Position numbers and translations under genes: made by a program
Notes under the pieces: model-generated
What the model was told of the DNA's origin: nothing
Database searches by the model: none
Seen by the model: only the letters and a program-made list of their open reading frames with translations
In this document: in pieces, positions 26,049 to 34,957 of the stretch
Layout: the number at the start of each line of letters is the position of its first letter
Numbering within the stretch: position 1 is the first letter of the stretch
Origin: Planctomycetota bacterium
GTDB lineage: Bacteria > Planctomycetota > Phycisphaerae > Tepidisphaerales > Tepidisphaeraceae
Reading direction: 5' to 3'
DNA length: 50,058 nt
Assembly: GCA_026693085.1 (NCBI GenBank)
Contig: JAPLNB010000158.1
Span: 1-50,058 of the forward strand

Positions 26049-27674
26049 ATGGCCTCGCCAATCTCTGCAGCACCGGGATCGTACACAGACCACGAAATGG
26101 CCACTCTTACGGACATTGGCCAAGTTCTGTCTTCGACGCTCGATCTGCATAAGGCGTTTACGCAGATCATGCAAATCCTTATTAAAAAGCTGGATATGAT
26201 GCGGGGGTCGCTGGTCTTGCTTGATGAATCGTCGGGTGGGCTGCGCATAGAAGCGGCAGTGGGATTCAAGCCGGACGAAATCGAGCGTGGGGTGTATGCG
26301 GTTGGCGAGGGAGTGACGGGCAGTGTGGTTGCGACGGGCAGGCCTCGGATTATCCCGGATATTCGGAAAGAGCCGGACTTTTTGAACCGCACCGTCGCCC
26401 GTGACATGGATGACCTTAAGGCGGTCATCAGTTTCCTTTGCATTCCCATCAAAATCGAAGGCCGGGTTGCTGGCTCGCTGTGCGTGGATAAGGCTTTTGT
26501 CAGCGATGAGCAGCTTGTTATCGATCAGACCTTCCTGACGATCGTGGCGGCGTTGCTGTCGCAGGCGATCCAGATCAATCGCATGGTGATGCGGCAGAAG
26601 GAGGAACTGCTGGAGGAAAACCGCCAGCTTCGCGATCAGGTGCGCGACCGGTACAAGTTCGAGAACATCATCGGCGACTCGCCCGTGATGCACGAGGTCT
26701 TCGCGACCGTCGGCCAAGTCGCCAATTCCCGCGCCACCGTGCTGCTGCTCGGCGAAACCGGCACCGGCAAGGAGATGATCGCCAAGGCCATCCACTACAA
26801 CTCGCCGCGACGCGACAAGCCGTTCATCCGTGTTAACTGCGGCGCGCTCAGCGGAACACTCCTGGAATCGGAACTGTTCGGCCATGTCAAAGGCTCATTC
26901 ACCGGTGCTATCCGCGACAAAATCGGCCGATTCGAAGCCGCGGACGGGGGCACGATTTTCCTCGACGAGATCGGCACCCTCGAGCCCCAACTCCAGGTGA
27001 AACTCTTGCGTGTGCTTCAAGAACGGGAATTCGAGCGAGTGGGCGATACCCAGACGGTGAAAGTCGATGTTCGCGTGATCGCCGCGACGAATGTTGACCT
27101 TCAGGAGGAAGTCGCGAGGAACAACTTCCGCGAGGATCTTTTCTACCGGCTGAATGTGGTGAGCATTTATCTTCCGCCGCTGCGGAATCGGCGAGAGGAT
27201 ATCCCGCGGCTGATCGATTATTTCCTGGACAAGTACAACGCGATCAACAACCGCTGCCTGAAACGCATCAGCCGGGAGATGGTGAGCATTTTGTTGCGTT
27301 ATCCCTGGCCTGGGAACGTCCGCGAGCTTGAGAACGCCATCGAGCGGGCAGTGGTGCTGAGCAGCGGAGAGGATTTCACGGAAGACCTGTTGCCGTTGAG
27401 CGTGCAGATGTTCGCCGCCCAGCGTCGGAGCGATCATTCGAGCGAATCGATCGAAGCACTCTCGCGGCGTTTGGCGGACCAGGCGATCGCCGATTACGAG
27501 CTGCGCGAGGGCGAGATTTATCAGCTCCTGATCGACCAGGTTGAGCGGGCGCTGATCGACCGGTCGTTGGCCAAGTGCGGCGGGGTCAAAACGAAGGCGG
27601 CGGATTTCCTCGGCATCAACCGCAACACGCTGAACAAGAAGGTCAAGGACCTGGGCATCCAAACGGCGGAATGA
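26049..27674 (+). CDS. GAF-domain sigma54-dependent activator (NifA-type)
   Basis: A 541-residue enhancer-binding protein that opens sigma54 promoters. The N-terminal half is a GAF sensor domain (about residues 20-180), followed by a short coiled coil ([18 protein letters not shown]). The AAA+ domain follows: Walker A GETGTGKE near residue 235, the sigma54-contact loop GSFTGA near 281 (GAFTGA in most members), Walker B FLDEIG near 304, and [12 protein letters not shown] and [16 protein letters not shown] further on. The C-terminal Fis-type helix-turn-helix is [22 protein letters not shown]. The signal sensed by GAF and the target promoters are unknown. It lies 69 bases after bioD but need not be functionally related. 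Confidence 0.95.
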   Translation: MASPISAAPGSYTDHEMATLTDIGQVLSSTLDLHKAFTQIMQILIKKLDMMRGSLVLLDESSGGLRIEAAVGFKPDEIERGVYAVGEGVTGSVVATGRPRIIPDIRKEPDFLNRTVARDMDDLKAVISFLCIPIKIEGRVAGSLCVDKAFVSDEQLVIDQTFLTIVAALLSQAIQINRMVMRQKEELLEENRQLRDQVRDRYKFENIIGDSPVMHEVFATVGQVANSRATVLLLGETGTGKEMIAKAIHYNSPRRDKPFIRVNCGALSGTLLESELFGHVKGSFTGAIRDKIGRFEAADGGTIFLDEIGTLEPQLQVKLLRVLQEREFERVGDTQTVKVDVRVIAATNVDLQEEVARNNFREDLFYRLNVVSIYLPPLRNRREDIPRLIDYFLDKYNAINNRCLKRISREMVSILLRYPWPGNVRELENAIERAVVLSSGEDFTEDLLPLSVQMFAAQRRSDHSSESIEALSRRLADQAIADYELREGEIYQLLIDQVERALIDRSLAKCGGVKTKAADFLGINRNTLNKKVKDLGIQTAE

Positions 27675-27760
27675 AGAGCCGGTGCGCCCGCGAGATTCGT
27701 GCTTCTTTCCCGTCTACCGCGATTCGTCAGGCCCTTGGTGGACGCATACAATTCGCTGCC

Positions 27761-28525
27761 ATGTGCGGACGTTTCACCCTGATTCGGCTATCCGATTTCA
27801 CCAATCTGTTTCCCTGGATTCTCCCGCCTGACCAGCCGGCGCAACCCCGTTACAACATCGCTCCCACTCAAGCCGTCGCGGCCGCGCCGAACAAGACGCA
27901 GCCCAAGATCGAGTACTTCCACTTCGGCCTGATCCCGTCTTGGGCGAAGGATGCAGCGATCGGAACCCGCATGATCAACGCCCGCGCCGAAAGCCTTTCC
28001 GAAAAACCCGCCTTTCGCACCGCACTTCGCCGCCGCCGATGCTTGATCCCCGCCGACGGCTTCTACGAATGGCGAAAAAAGACCGACGGCACCAAGACGC
28101 CCATGTACATACGGCTCAAGCGCGACCGCCCGATGGCGTTTGCCGGCCTGTGGGACGAGTGGCAGGCGCCTGATGGGTCGGTTATTCCCTCGTGTACGAT
28201 CATTACCACGCAGCCGAACGAGCTGCTGCGGCCGATTCACAATCGCATGCCGGTCTTGCTCCGGGAGGACCATTACCACCAATGGATCGAGCCGGATGAA
28301 GTGGATCCTGAGGATCTGCTCGAACTGCTGACACCATACCCAGCCAATCAGATGGTTGCCATACCCGTCTCGAATGTGGTCAACAGCGCAAAGCACGAAT
28401 CGCCCGACTGCATCAAGCCGGCGAAAGACGAACTGCCCGGCGAACCACGGCTAAGCTCCGCCAAGGGCCGGCGGGGCAAAGCCAGCGCAATGGATCAGAG
28501 CATGCTGTTCCCATCGGACCCCTGA
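27761..28525 (+). CDS. SRAP-domain protein (HMCES/YedK), abasic-site DNA crosslinking
   Basis: A 254-residue SOS-response-associated peptidase-family protein that shields abasic sites in single-stranded DNA by crosslinking through its N-terminal cysteine. Cys2 (MCGRFTLI) is the reactive residue after Met removal. The other active-site elements are present: RYNIAPTQ, WAKDAAIGTRMINARAESLSEKPAF, FYEWRK, AFAGLWDEW, and HNRMPVLL with the catalytic His. The start is fixed at ATG 27761 because Cys2 must follow directly, although the frame is open to 27575. The last 40 residues are a basic unconserved tail. Confidence 0.94.
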   Translation: MCGRFTLIRLSDFTNLFPWILPPDQPAQPRYNIAPTQAVAAAPNKTQPKIEYFHFGLIPSWAKDAAIGTRMINARAESLSEKPAFRTALRRRRCLIPADGFYEWRKKTDGTKTPMYIRLKRDRPMAFAGLWDEWQAPDGSVIPSCTIITTQPNELLRPIHNRMPVLLREDHYHQWIEPDEVDPEDLLELLTPYPANQMVAIPVSNVVNSAKHESPDCIKPAKDELPGEPRLSSAKGRRGKASAMDQSMLFPSDP

Positions 28526-28690
28526 TCACCACCGATGGCCCCATCCCGCTCCGCTGGTGGAAGGACGGGGCGGACCTCGCTTATCGCCTGGCCACGCCCC
28601 CGGGCCTGGGGCATTGAAGTCGACAACCGGACCGCCCGCGAACTGCAGAAGCATCCTTGAACTCGAGCGGCACCAAAGCCGGCCCATGAA
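28526..28690 (+). pseudogene. Possible relic of an alpha-L-rhamnosidase C-terminus
   Basis: Directly after the SRAP gene, an interrupted plus-strand frame reads ITTDGPIPLRWWKDGADLAYRL and then TPPGLGH before a stop. This resembles the TxxGPIxVxW...LxVxxPxG end of bacterial alpha-L-rhamnosidases. The rest is missing. Very short and decayed; similarity by eye only. Confidence 0.25.
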
Positions 28691-28805
28691 TCGAGTTCCG
28701 TCGAACTAACGCAGCAGCCGGTCCGGAGTATATGCTACTGATGGACCGGGTGCAGGGGTGATTAGACAAGTGCCGGGCGACCATTGCCCGGAAAGTGGTG
28801 GTGAC

Positions 28806-29921
28806 ATGGGATTGGACGTACGCGGCGTGGAATCGGCTGGCGCTTTGGAGATCTACATTACCGCAACACCGCGCAGCCACAGTTCCATTTCACAACAGGC
28901 CAAGGAACTCTTCCCCGCTGTCGCCGCCGTATTGCGCCAGCACGGCGCCTGGATTTGCCAGGAGCGCGTCTTCGCTCCTCCCGCGTCCATTTCAACGCTC
29001 CGTGCCCTCCGCGCCGAAGCCTATGGCGATCTGAACGACACGGTCGAACCCGCGTGGCTCGCATCGGTAGGGGAGAGCGATCGAATCGCCGCCGTCCAGG
29101 TCCACGCTGTGCACGCCGCCATCAAAGCCCGTCCCCTCTCCATTGACGGCGTCGGCCTCGGCCGCGCCTTCGAGCAGAACGGCTGCCGGTGGGTCACCGC
29201 CAGCGGCCTATCTTCGCCCCAAGCCGGCGACGCCCCAGCCCAGGCCCGCGCCACCTTCGAAAAAGCCGAAGCACTCCTCAGACAAGTCGGCGCCGACCTC
29301 CGATCCGTCGCACGAACCTGGATCTTCATGGACAACATCCTCGCCTGGTACGGCCAGTTCAACCAGGCCAGGAACAGCCTCTTTATTGATCGCGGCATCC
29401 TCGTCCGCGGCGACTCCGAAGGGCGAATGCCCGCCTCCACCGGCATCGGCGTCTCCCCTGCCAGCTCCGCCAAGTGCGCGATGGATCTCTTTGCCGTCGT
29501 CGGTGGGGACGGTCTGGTCAAGCGTTACCACGCTGCCGGCAAACAGAAATCCGCGTATGAATATGGCTCCGCGTTCGCCCGCGCCGCCGACGCCAAAACC
29601 CTCGCCGGGCATGCGGTTTTCGTTTCCGGCACGGCCGCCATCGATACCGCAGGCGCCACCTGCCACGTCGGCGACCCCGCCGGACAAGTTCAGATGACCC
29701 TGGGAAACGTCACCGCCGTCCTCAACCAGATGGGCACGAACGTGCGCGATGTCGTCCAGGCGGTTGCATACTGCGCCACCTCCGAAGTCAAAGAGCTCTT
29801 TGAGAGCTGCTGGGCCGACACTTTGCCTTGGCCATGGGTAGTGCTCATCGGCGACGTCTGTCGCGACGACCTGCTGTTTGAGGTCGAAGTCACCGCATGC
29901 CCAGGCGCAAAAAAGATGTAG
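28806..29921 (+). CDS. Chorismatase-like protein (FkbO/Hyg5 type, RidA fold)
   Basis: A 371-residue protein resembling chorismatases, which cleave chorismate to a hydroxybenzoate or a dihydrodiol plus pyruvate. The core segments are RATFEKAEALLRQVGADLRSVARTWIFMDNILAWYGQFNQARN, PASTGIG, and a RidA/YjgF-like C-terminal half (VFVSGTAAIDTAG, GQVQMTLGNVTAVL, VAYCATSEVKELF). The first 120 residues are a divergent N-terminal domain. Catalytic residues are not verified. No biosynthetic cluster surrounds it, so it may act on another enol-type or imine substrate as RidA proteins do. The start is ATG 28806; the frame is open to 28758. It converges with the cytochrome operon, 37 bases away. Confidence 0.7.
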   Translation: MGLDVRGVESAGALEIYITATPRSHSSISQQAKELFPAVAAVLRQHGAWICQERVFAPPASISTLRALRAEAYGDLNDTVEPAWLASVGESDRIAAVQVHAVHAAIKARPLSIDGVGLGRAFEQNGCRWVTASGLSSPQAGDAPAQARATFEKAEALLRQVGADLRSVARTWIFMDNILAWYGQFNQARNSLFIDRGILVRGDSEGRMPASTGIGVSPASSAKCAMDLFAVVGGDGLVKRYHAAGKQKSAYEYGSAFARAADAKTLAGHAVFVSGTAAIDTAGATCHVGDPAGQVQMTLGNVTAVLNQMGTNVRDVVQAVAYCATSEVKELFESCWADTLPWPWVVLIGDVCRDDLLFEVEVTACPGAKKM

Positions 29922-29958
29922 GATGGGTATCGTCCACCCTCTTTCCACCGCGGCTCCG

Positions 29959-32772
29959 TCACCTCTCCAGCAGATCCGCTGCCTCCCGTCTGAACTGTGC
30001 CAGATCCTCCTCCTGCTGTGGGCTGAAATGCCCCTGCCGCTGCGCATAGGTATCCATCCACGTCACCAGCCGCTCATACGCCTCCCCATCGAGCTTCACC
30101 GCCCGGTGAACCTGGTCCTTCACCAGATACGCCAGCAGCACGCTGCTCTGAGCCGCACCCGCCGCGATCACCGATCGGCCACTGTTCCACCGCTCCTTCA
30201 CATGATCGGCCAGACTCGGCTTCCCATAATTCACCAGCAGGTCATACGACTTCGCCCCAGCCAGATCCATCTTCCCCGCCTCCCCACCCGCCCGATGACA
30301 CGACACACAATGCTTATCCAGCACCGGTTGCACGAGCTGGTCGTAGCGTAGCGGCCAAGTTCCCCGCGGGCCGTCTTTCAATTTCGACGCCGGGCGTGCC
30401 ATCGCCATCACATGACCGGCCGCCGCCGGCGCTGTCGCCCGCGACTCATGGCACCCGATGCACGACAGGCTCTGCCCAGGCTGCAGGTACGTCAAACTCC
30501 GCATCGTTTGCACCGCCTGCCCCTTCTCATCCAACGCCTGGAAGAAAATCGACACGCCCGACGGCACCCGGAAATGCGCCGACCCATCGGCCTCCACCGG
30601 AACCGTTCCCAATACCAGCTTCCCCGGGTCCTCTGCCGTTACCCCCAGCACCGGCTGATTCATGTTCGGCTGCACCTTCACTGGCATCGCCACCACCCGC
30701 AGCCGCTTGATCGTTCCCGATGCGACGCCGGTCAACCCTGCATAGACGTTCTGCAGGACGATCTTTCCCTCCTGTGGCCCATCCCAGTTCACCGTGCTCG
30801 GCACGGTAGGGGGGGTCGGCCGCGGCTTCACCGGAATCGGATACATGCTCGAAATCTCCGCATCCCGGTAAATCAGCTCCAAGTTCCCAAACGCATCGTA
30901 GACGTAAAGCCCCAGGTGATTCGTGTTGTTCCGATTCCCCTCCTGTAAAACCGGCCGATCGCTCCACGCCGTCAAGTAATACTTCTCCGACAACGGCCAC
31001 GGATTCGTGTAATACGTCTGCGGCCAACCTTCCATCTCCGGAAAACAGACCTCGGGCGTCAATCGCGTCAGGCTCTCCGTCCCATCGATCGCCGACGCCG
31101 CATCCACCAGCACCAATGATCCGCCGGTGATCGAATGATGCGCCGTCGCCGTCATCAGCAGCTTGGTCGAATTGGGGATGCTCCGGGCTTCAAATGTGCA
31201 CTGCGGATTGCGGGTATAATTCCCCCACACAATTCGCGGATTTGTCCCGTCCGGGTTCGTTGCCCATAGCTTCATGTACGGGTTGTTATGCCGATCGACA
31301 TAATCCCATCGCGAGTAATAGATCCGCCCGTCGCTGGAGACGGAGGGGTCCCATTCAAAGCTCTCAAACGCCGAAATCGCCCGCATGTTCCCCCCATCGC
31401 GATCCATCGTGTGCAGCGTGTAGATAGCCACCGGCCGATACTGATCGCCGCCGCACCTCACATAACTATCCGGCAACGTTTTGTCGATCGTCGCCATCGC
31501 GCTCTGCTTCCCACACTGCAAAAAAGTCCCCCGACGCGTCGACAAAAACACAATCTCCCCGTTCGGCAGATACCGCGCAAACGTGTCGTCATACCGACCA
31601 TGCGTAACCTGCCGCGGCACGCTCCCATCCACATTCATCTCGAAAACATGATAGAAACCGTCCTCCGCCTGCGCCTCCTTATCCACCTTGTTCCGCAGTT
31701 CACTCCGTCCCGGGTAATACCGGCAGTACGAGAACAAGACCCGCTTCCCGTCAAACGACAAATCCGGGCTTAAGAAAGACCCCGCCGGGAATTGCCCGGT
31801 CAAACACTTCACAGTTGGCTCCCCAGACTTGATCCCGCTCAAAACAAACACCCCACCCCCAGGCCGCGACCACCAACTGTAAAACTGATCCGAAATATGA
31901 CTGTACACCCCCGGCGATCGCTTCACGAACAGCAGGCGGTCAAAGTCGATCAGCGGATTCGCCAACGCCAGCTTCCGTACCGCGGCCCTCGCCCGCAGAT
32001 ACAACTCCTTCGTCTTCCCCTCATCCTCCGCAACACCCTTCGCCGCCCCCTCCACCTCATTCAGCACCCGTTGTGCGCTGGCAACATCCACCCCCGTGCT
32101 CTTCAAATCCCCCGCCAACTTTCTTCCTCTGTCAATCGTCTGTTCAATCGGCCACTTCACCTCGCCCGCGCGCGTATGCCGCGCCGACCACTGGCTCACA
32201 CTGCTCTGATCCGCCGGCCGCCCCAACGCCAGGTTCTTCGCCCCCTCGATCCCATACACCTCCACCTCATCCAGGTGAAAATACGTGTTTGCCGGCACCT
32301 GCAGCCGCACGAATCTCGCCTCGACGCTCTCTAACTGGATCGCCAATGGCTTGCCATCCGTGAAGCCCTGGAACAGCGAGCCGTCGTGCCGATAGGCTCG
32401 TTTCCAAGTCTTGCCATCGCCCGAAATCAACAGATCCATTGCCTTCGTGCGATCCGGCATCTCGCAGCGGTTGTACACGACGACCCGCGCAATCGTGCAG
32501 TGCTTCCCCAGATCCACCTGCCACCAAGCCGGCTCACTCAGCGGATTCGTGTGAAACCCCCACTTCCCATCTTTCACCCCATCGCATCCGCCCGCGGCAT
32601 CCTCTGCCGTCGTCACATTCCCCACCGATCGCGCCATCGCCCTTACCTTCGCCTGCGTCAGCCAGTCGTCCTCGACTCGCGCGGTCGCCGCCCTTGCCGG
32701 CCACGAACACAACGCGCATACGCCCACCACGACCGCCGTTAGACCAACGATGCGGCGATGCAACCGGGTCAT
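29959..32772 (-). CDS. Exported cytochrome with F5/8-C domain and hydrazine-synthase-alpha-like region
   Basis: A 937-residue exported protein. A signal peptide (IVGLTAVVVGVCALCSWPARA) is followed by a discoidin/F5-8-type-C domain (about residues 40-185: EPAWWQVDLGKHCTIARVVVYNRCE, FVRLQVPANTYFHLDEVEVYG). Next is a large beta-propeller-like domain (SPDLSFDGKRVLFSYCRYYPG, FEWDPSVSSDGRIYYSRWDY) of the type found in hydrazine synthase alpha. Two heme c sites follow, CIGCH at residue 771 and CVSCH at 822. Many non-anammox planctomycetes carry such proteins with unknown function, and hydrazine synthesis is not implied. AGGA lies upstream of the ATG at 32772; the frame is open to TTG 32802. It is co-directional with the upstream diheme protein (36-base gap). 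Confidence 0.85.
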   Translation of the reverse strand: MTRLHRRIVGLTAVVVGVCALCSWPARAATARVEDDWLTQAKVRAMARSVGNVTTAEDAAGGCDGVKDGKWGFHTNPLSEPAWWQVDLGKHCTIARVVVYNRCEMPDRTKAMDLLISGDGKTWKRAYRHDGSLFQGFTDGKPLAIQLESVEARFVRLQVPANTYFHLDEVEVYGIEGAKNLALGRPADQSSVSQWSARHTRAGEVKWPIEQTIDRGRKLAGDLKSTGVDVASAQRVLNEVEGAAKGVAEDEGKTKELYLRARAAVRKLALANPLIDFDRLLFVKRSPGVYSHISDQFYSWWSRPGGGVFVLSGIKSGEPTVKCLTGQFPAGSFLSPDLSFDGKRVLFSYCRYYPGRSELRNKVDKEAQAEDGFYHVFEMNVDGSVPRQVTHGRYDDTFARYLPNGEIVFLSTRRGTFLQCGKQSAMATIDKTLPDSYVRCGGDQYRPVAIYTLHTMDRDGGNMRAISAFESFEWDPSVSSDGRIYYSRWDYVDRHNNPYMKLWATNPDGTNPRIVWGNYTRNPQCTFEARSIPNSTKLLMTATAHHSITGGSLVLVDAASAIDGTESLTRLTPEVCFPEMEGWPQTYYTNPWPLSEKYYLTAWSDRPVLQEGNRNNTNHLGLYVYDAFGNLELIYRDAEISSMYPIPVKPRPTPPTVPSTVNWDGPQEGKIVLQNVYAGLTGVASGTIKRLRVVAMPVKVQPNMNQPVLGVTAEDPGKLVLGTVPVEADGSAHFRVPSGVSIFFQALDEKGQAVQTMRSLTYLQPGQSLSCIGCHESRATAPAAAGHVMAMARPASKLKDGPRGTWPLRYDQLVQPVLDKHCVSCHRAGGEAGKMDLAGAKSYDLLVNYGKPSLADHVKERWNSGRSVIAAGAAQSSVLLAYLVKDQVHRAVKLDGEAYERLVTWMDTYAQRQGHFSPQQEEDLAQFRREAADLLER

Positions 32773-32808
32773 AAAAATGTCCTCCGCCCTGTTCGCTACC
32801 AAACCTCG

Positions 32809-34731
32809 TTACAGCGATAACAGATACTCCACCAAATCGTCAATCTGCTCTTTCGACAAATGCGACGTGACCCCGTGCTGATCCTTCGGGTTGAACTTCG
32901 TAAATACTTCCTGCAGCGTCACCGCCCGCCCGTCGTGCAGATACGGGGCCGTCCGCCACATCTCGATCACCGTTGGCGTCACAAAATCAACATGCTCCGC
33001 CGGATCAAACTCACCCCTGGTCCCCACGTTCATCAGCTTCCCGTTGGTATACTGCTCGCCGGAATGACAGCTGGCGCATGCCACCTTGGCGTCGGCAAAT
33101 ATCACCTTCCCGCGTTTGGCTTTCTCCGACAACTGCCCATTCGCCAGATACGGGCTCTGCTCCGGCTTCAGTGACCGCAGATACTCCTGCAACGCCAACA
33201 CATCCTTCGGCGGCGGCTGCTGCATCGCAAACCGGAACCCCGCCATCGATGCCGTCTCCATGCTGTCGCGCACGCCCCTCCACATCGCCAATGGCCTGAG
33301 ATGCGCATTAAGCAACGACTTGGCGCTCTTCGGATTGCCAATCCCGTCGTTGGGCAGATCCCAGTTCAAACCATCCGCCCGCGCCTCATTCGGATGGCAC
33401 GTGGCACAGCTCAGCCAATGTTGAAACGTGTAATGCGCATCGTGGAAAATGCTCTCGCCCCGCCGAACCTCGTCCATCTCCGGCTGCGCACCCAGCGGAA
33501 TCGCCGCCGCCACGCGATTGGCAGCCGTATCGACCAGAATCACGTCGCCCGCGAAATACTGGCCCACCGCCACCTGCTTCCCATCCGGCGAAACGCTCAC
33601 GCCCCGCGGCCCTTTCCCCGGCAGCGGACTGCGAACAATCAGGTCCGCGATGTACAACGCCGACAGATCGTTCACCAACTCCGCCCGTTTGCCCGGGTTC
33701 GCCTTGATCTCCGTCCAAACCGTCTGCCCCGGCGGCATCTTCGTCGAAGCCTTCGCCGGCGCCTGCCCCTCCAAAAGCCGATGCAGATCCCCAATATTCA
33801 CAGTTGCCAACTGATGCGCCCCGGAGATCGTGATATACGCCGTCGATCCATCCTTCGACAACGCCAAGCCCCACGGGTCCGCCGCCCCCTCCGCCAGGTT
33901 GTCCAGCAGCACTGTCACGTACAACTGCTTCGCCTTCAGATCGATGATGCTCAACGCATTGGTATTCACCCATCCGCGATCGAGCTGCGTCGCGGGCAGT
34001 GTCGTTCGCCCAACGGTATGAACTGCATACGCCCATTTCCCATCCGGCGAAATCGCCGTCTGCCGGATGCACGTCGTGTTCGCTGGCAGATTGATGTCCG
34101 CCACCTTCTCCAGCTTTTCCAAATCGATCAGGCTCACCGCCGTCGTCAATTGCGGGTTCGTCCCCGCGCCCTGTGGCAGCAGGTTGCTCACCACCGCCGT
34201 CGACTCATCCGGCGTCACCGAGATATGGAACGGCTCGCGGACGAGCTTCACCCGCCCCTTCTCCTTGCCGCTGGCCAGATCGATCACCGACAGCTCGCCC
34301 ATCGCCATAGTCGCCACCAGCAGCAACTGTCGTTTCGCCGCCACTGCCACACCCGACGGGTGCATCCCCACGGGAATCCGCCGAACCACCTTCCCCTCGC
34401 CCGCGGCAACTTCCGCGACGGTCGCCTTCTCATACTCGCTGACGAACACCCGGTCGCCCGCCCACGCCACCCCGCCCGGCTTGCCCAACCCTTCCGCCTG
34501 CCTCACCACCTTTCCCGATGCCACATCGACCAGCGCCAGAACTCCCGCCGTCCGATCCGACACCGCCAGCATCTTCCCATCCGGCGAAAATGCCACGTCA
34601 AACGGCGAACGATACACTTTTGCCGCCGGAGCCGCCTCCGCGGCCATCAAGACCGCAAGGGTCCCGCCAGCCAGCAATAGCCCAACGCATACCGTCATCC
34701 ACGCCCGACGATTGGTATTCCGCTTTCGCAT
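32809..34731 (-). CDS. Exported YVTN beta-propeller diheme cytochrome
   Basis: A 640-residue exported protein. A hydrophobic leader (RRAWMTVCVGLLLAGGTLAVLMAAEA) precedes a seven-bladed-type propeller with repeated FSPDG and LALVDVASGKVV blades (residues 40-420). The C-terminal third is a MauG/cytochrome-c-peroxidase-like diheme region with CATCH at residue 442 and CASCH at 552. TPTVIEMWRTAPYLHDGRAVTLQEVF is also seen in peroxidase-type proteins. Its role is probably periplasmic electron transfer or oxidation; the substrate is unknown. AGGAG lies just before the ATG at 34731. It is first in an apparent two-gene operon with the downstream multidomain cytochrome. Confidence 0.88.
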   Translation of the reverse strand: MRKRNTNRRAWMTVCVGLLLAGGTLAVLMAAEAAPAAKVYRSPFDVAFSPDGKMLAVSDRTAGVLALVDVASGKVVRQAEGLGKPGGVAWAGDRVFVSEYEKATVAEVAAGEGKVVRRIPVGMHPSGVAVAAKRQLLLVATMAMGELSVIDLASGKEKGRVKLVREPFHISVTPDESTAVVSNLLPQGAGTNPQLTTAVSLIDLEKLEKVADINLPANTTCIRQTAISPDGKWAYAVHTVGRTTLPATQLDRGWVNTNALSIIDLKAKQLYVTVLLDNLAEGAADPWGLALSKDGSTAYITISGAHQLATVNIGDLHRLLEGQAPAKASTKMPPGQTVWTEIKANPGKRAELVNDLSALYIADLIVRSPLPGKGPRGVSVSPDGKQVAVGQYFAGDVILVDTAANRVAAAIPLGAQPEMDEVRRGESIFHDAHYTFQHWLSCATCHPNEARADGLNWDLPNDGIGNPKSAKSLLNAHLRPLAMWRGVRDSMETASMAGFRFAMQQPPPKDVLALQEYLRSLKPEQSPYLANGQLSEKAKRGKVIFADAKVACASCHSGEQYTNGKLMNVGTRGEFDPAEHVDFVTPTVIEMWRTAPYLHDGRAVTLQEVFTKFNPKDQHGVTSHLSKEQIDDLVEYLLSL

Positions 34732-34957
34732 GCCGCTCCTGCCTAACGAAAAAAGCCCGTTCCTACCTGACTTGTTCTACCCGCACGCACTGGCCGACGT
34801 TGCATTCGCCGACACCTCACATCCATAGAATACCGGATCGGTCCACTTCGCGAAATACACCCGAGCCACGGACAACCAACGACAGGCCATGCCCGCATCC
34901 CGCGCCAACAGCCCCGCGGCAACGGGGTAATCTCCCATAGCAAAGGAGCCTATCAGC

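Noticed and set aside
33301..34680. 459-codon plus-strand frame opposite the diheme cytochrome
   Set aside because: Arg/His/Pro-rich shadow with no fold; the minus-strand gene has signal peptide and heme motifs.
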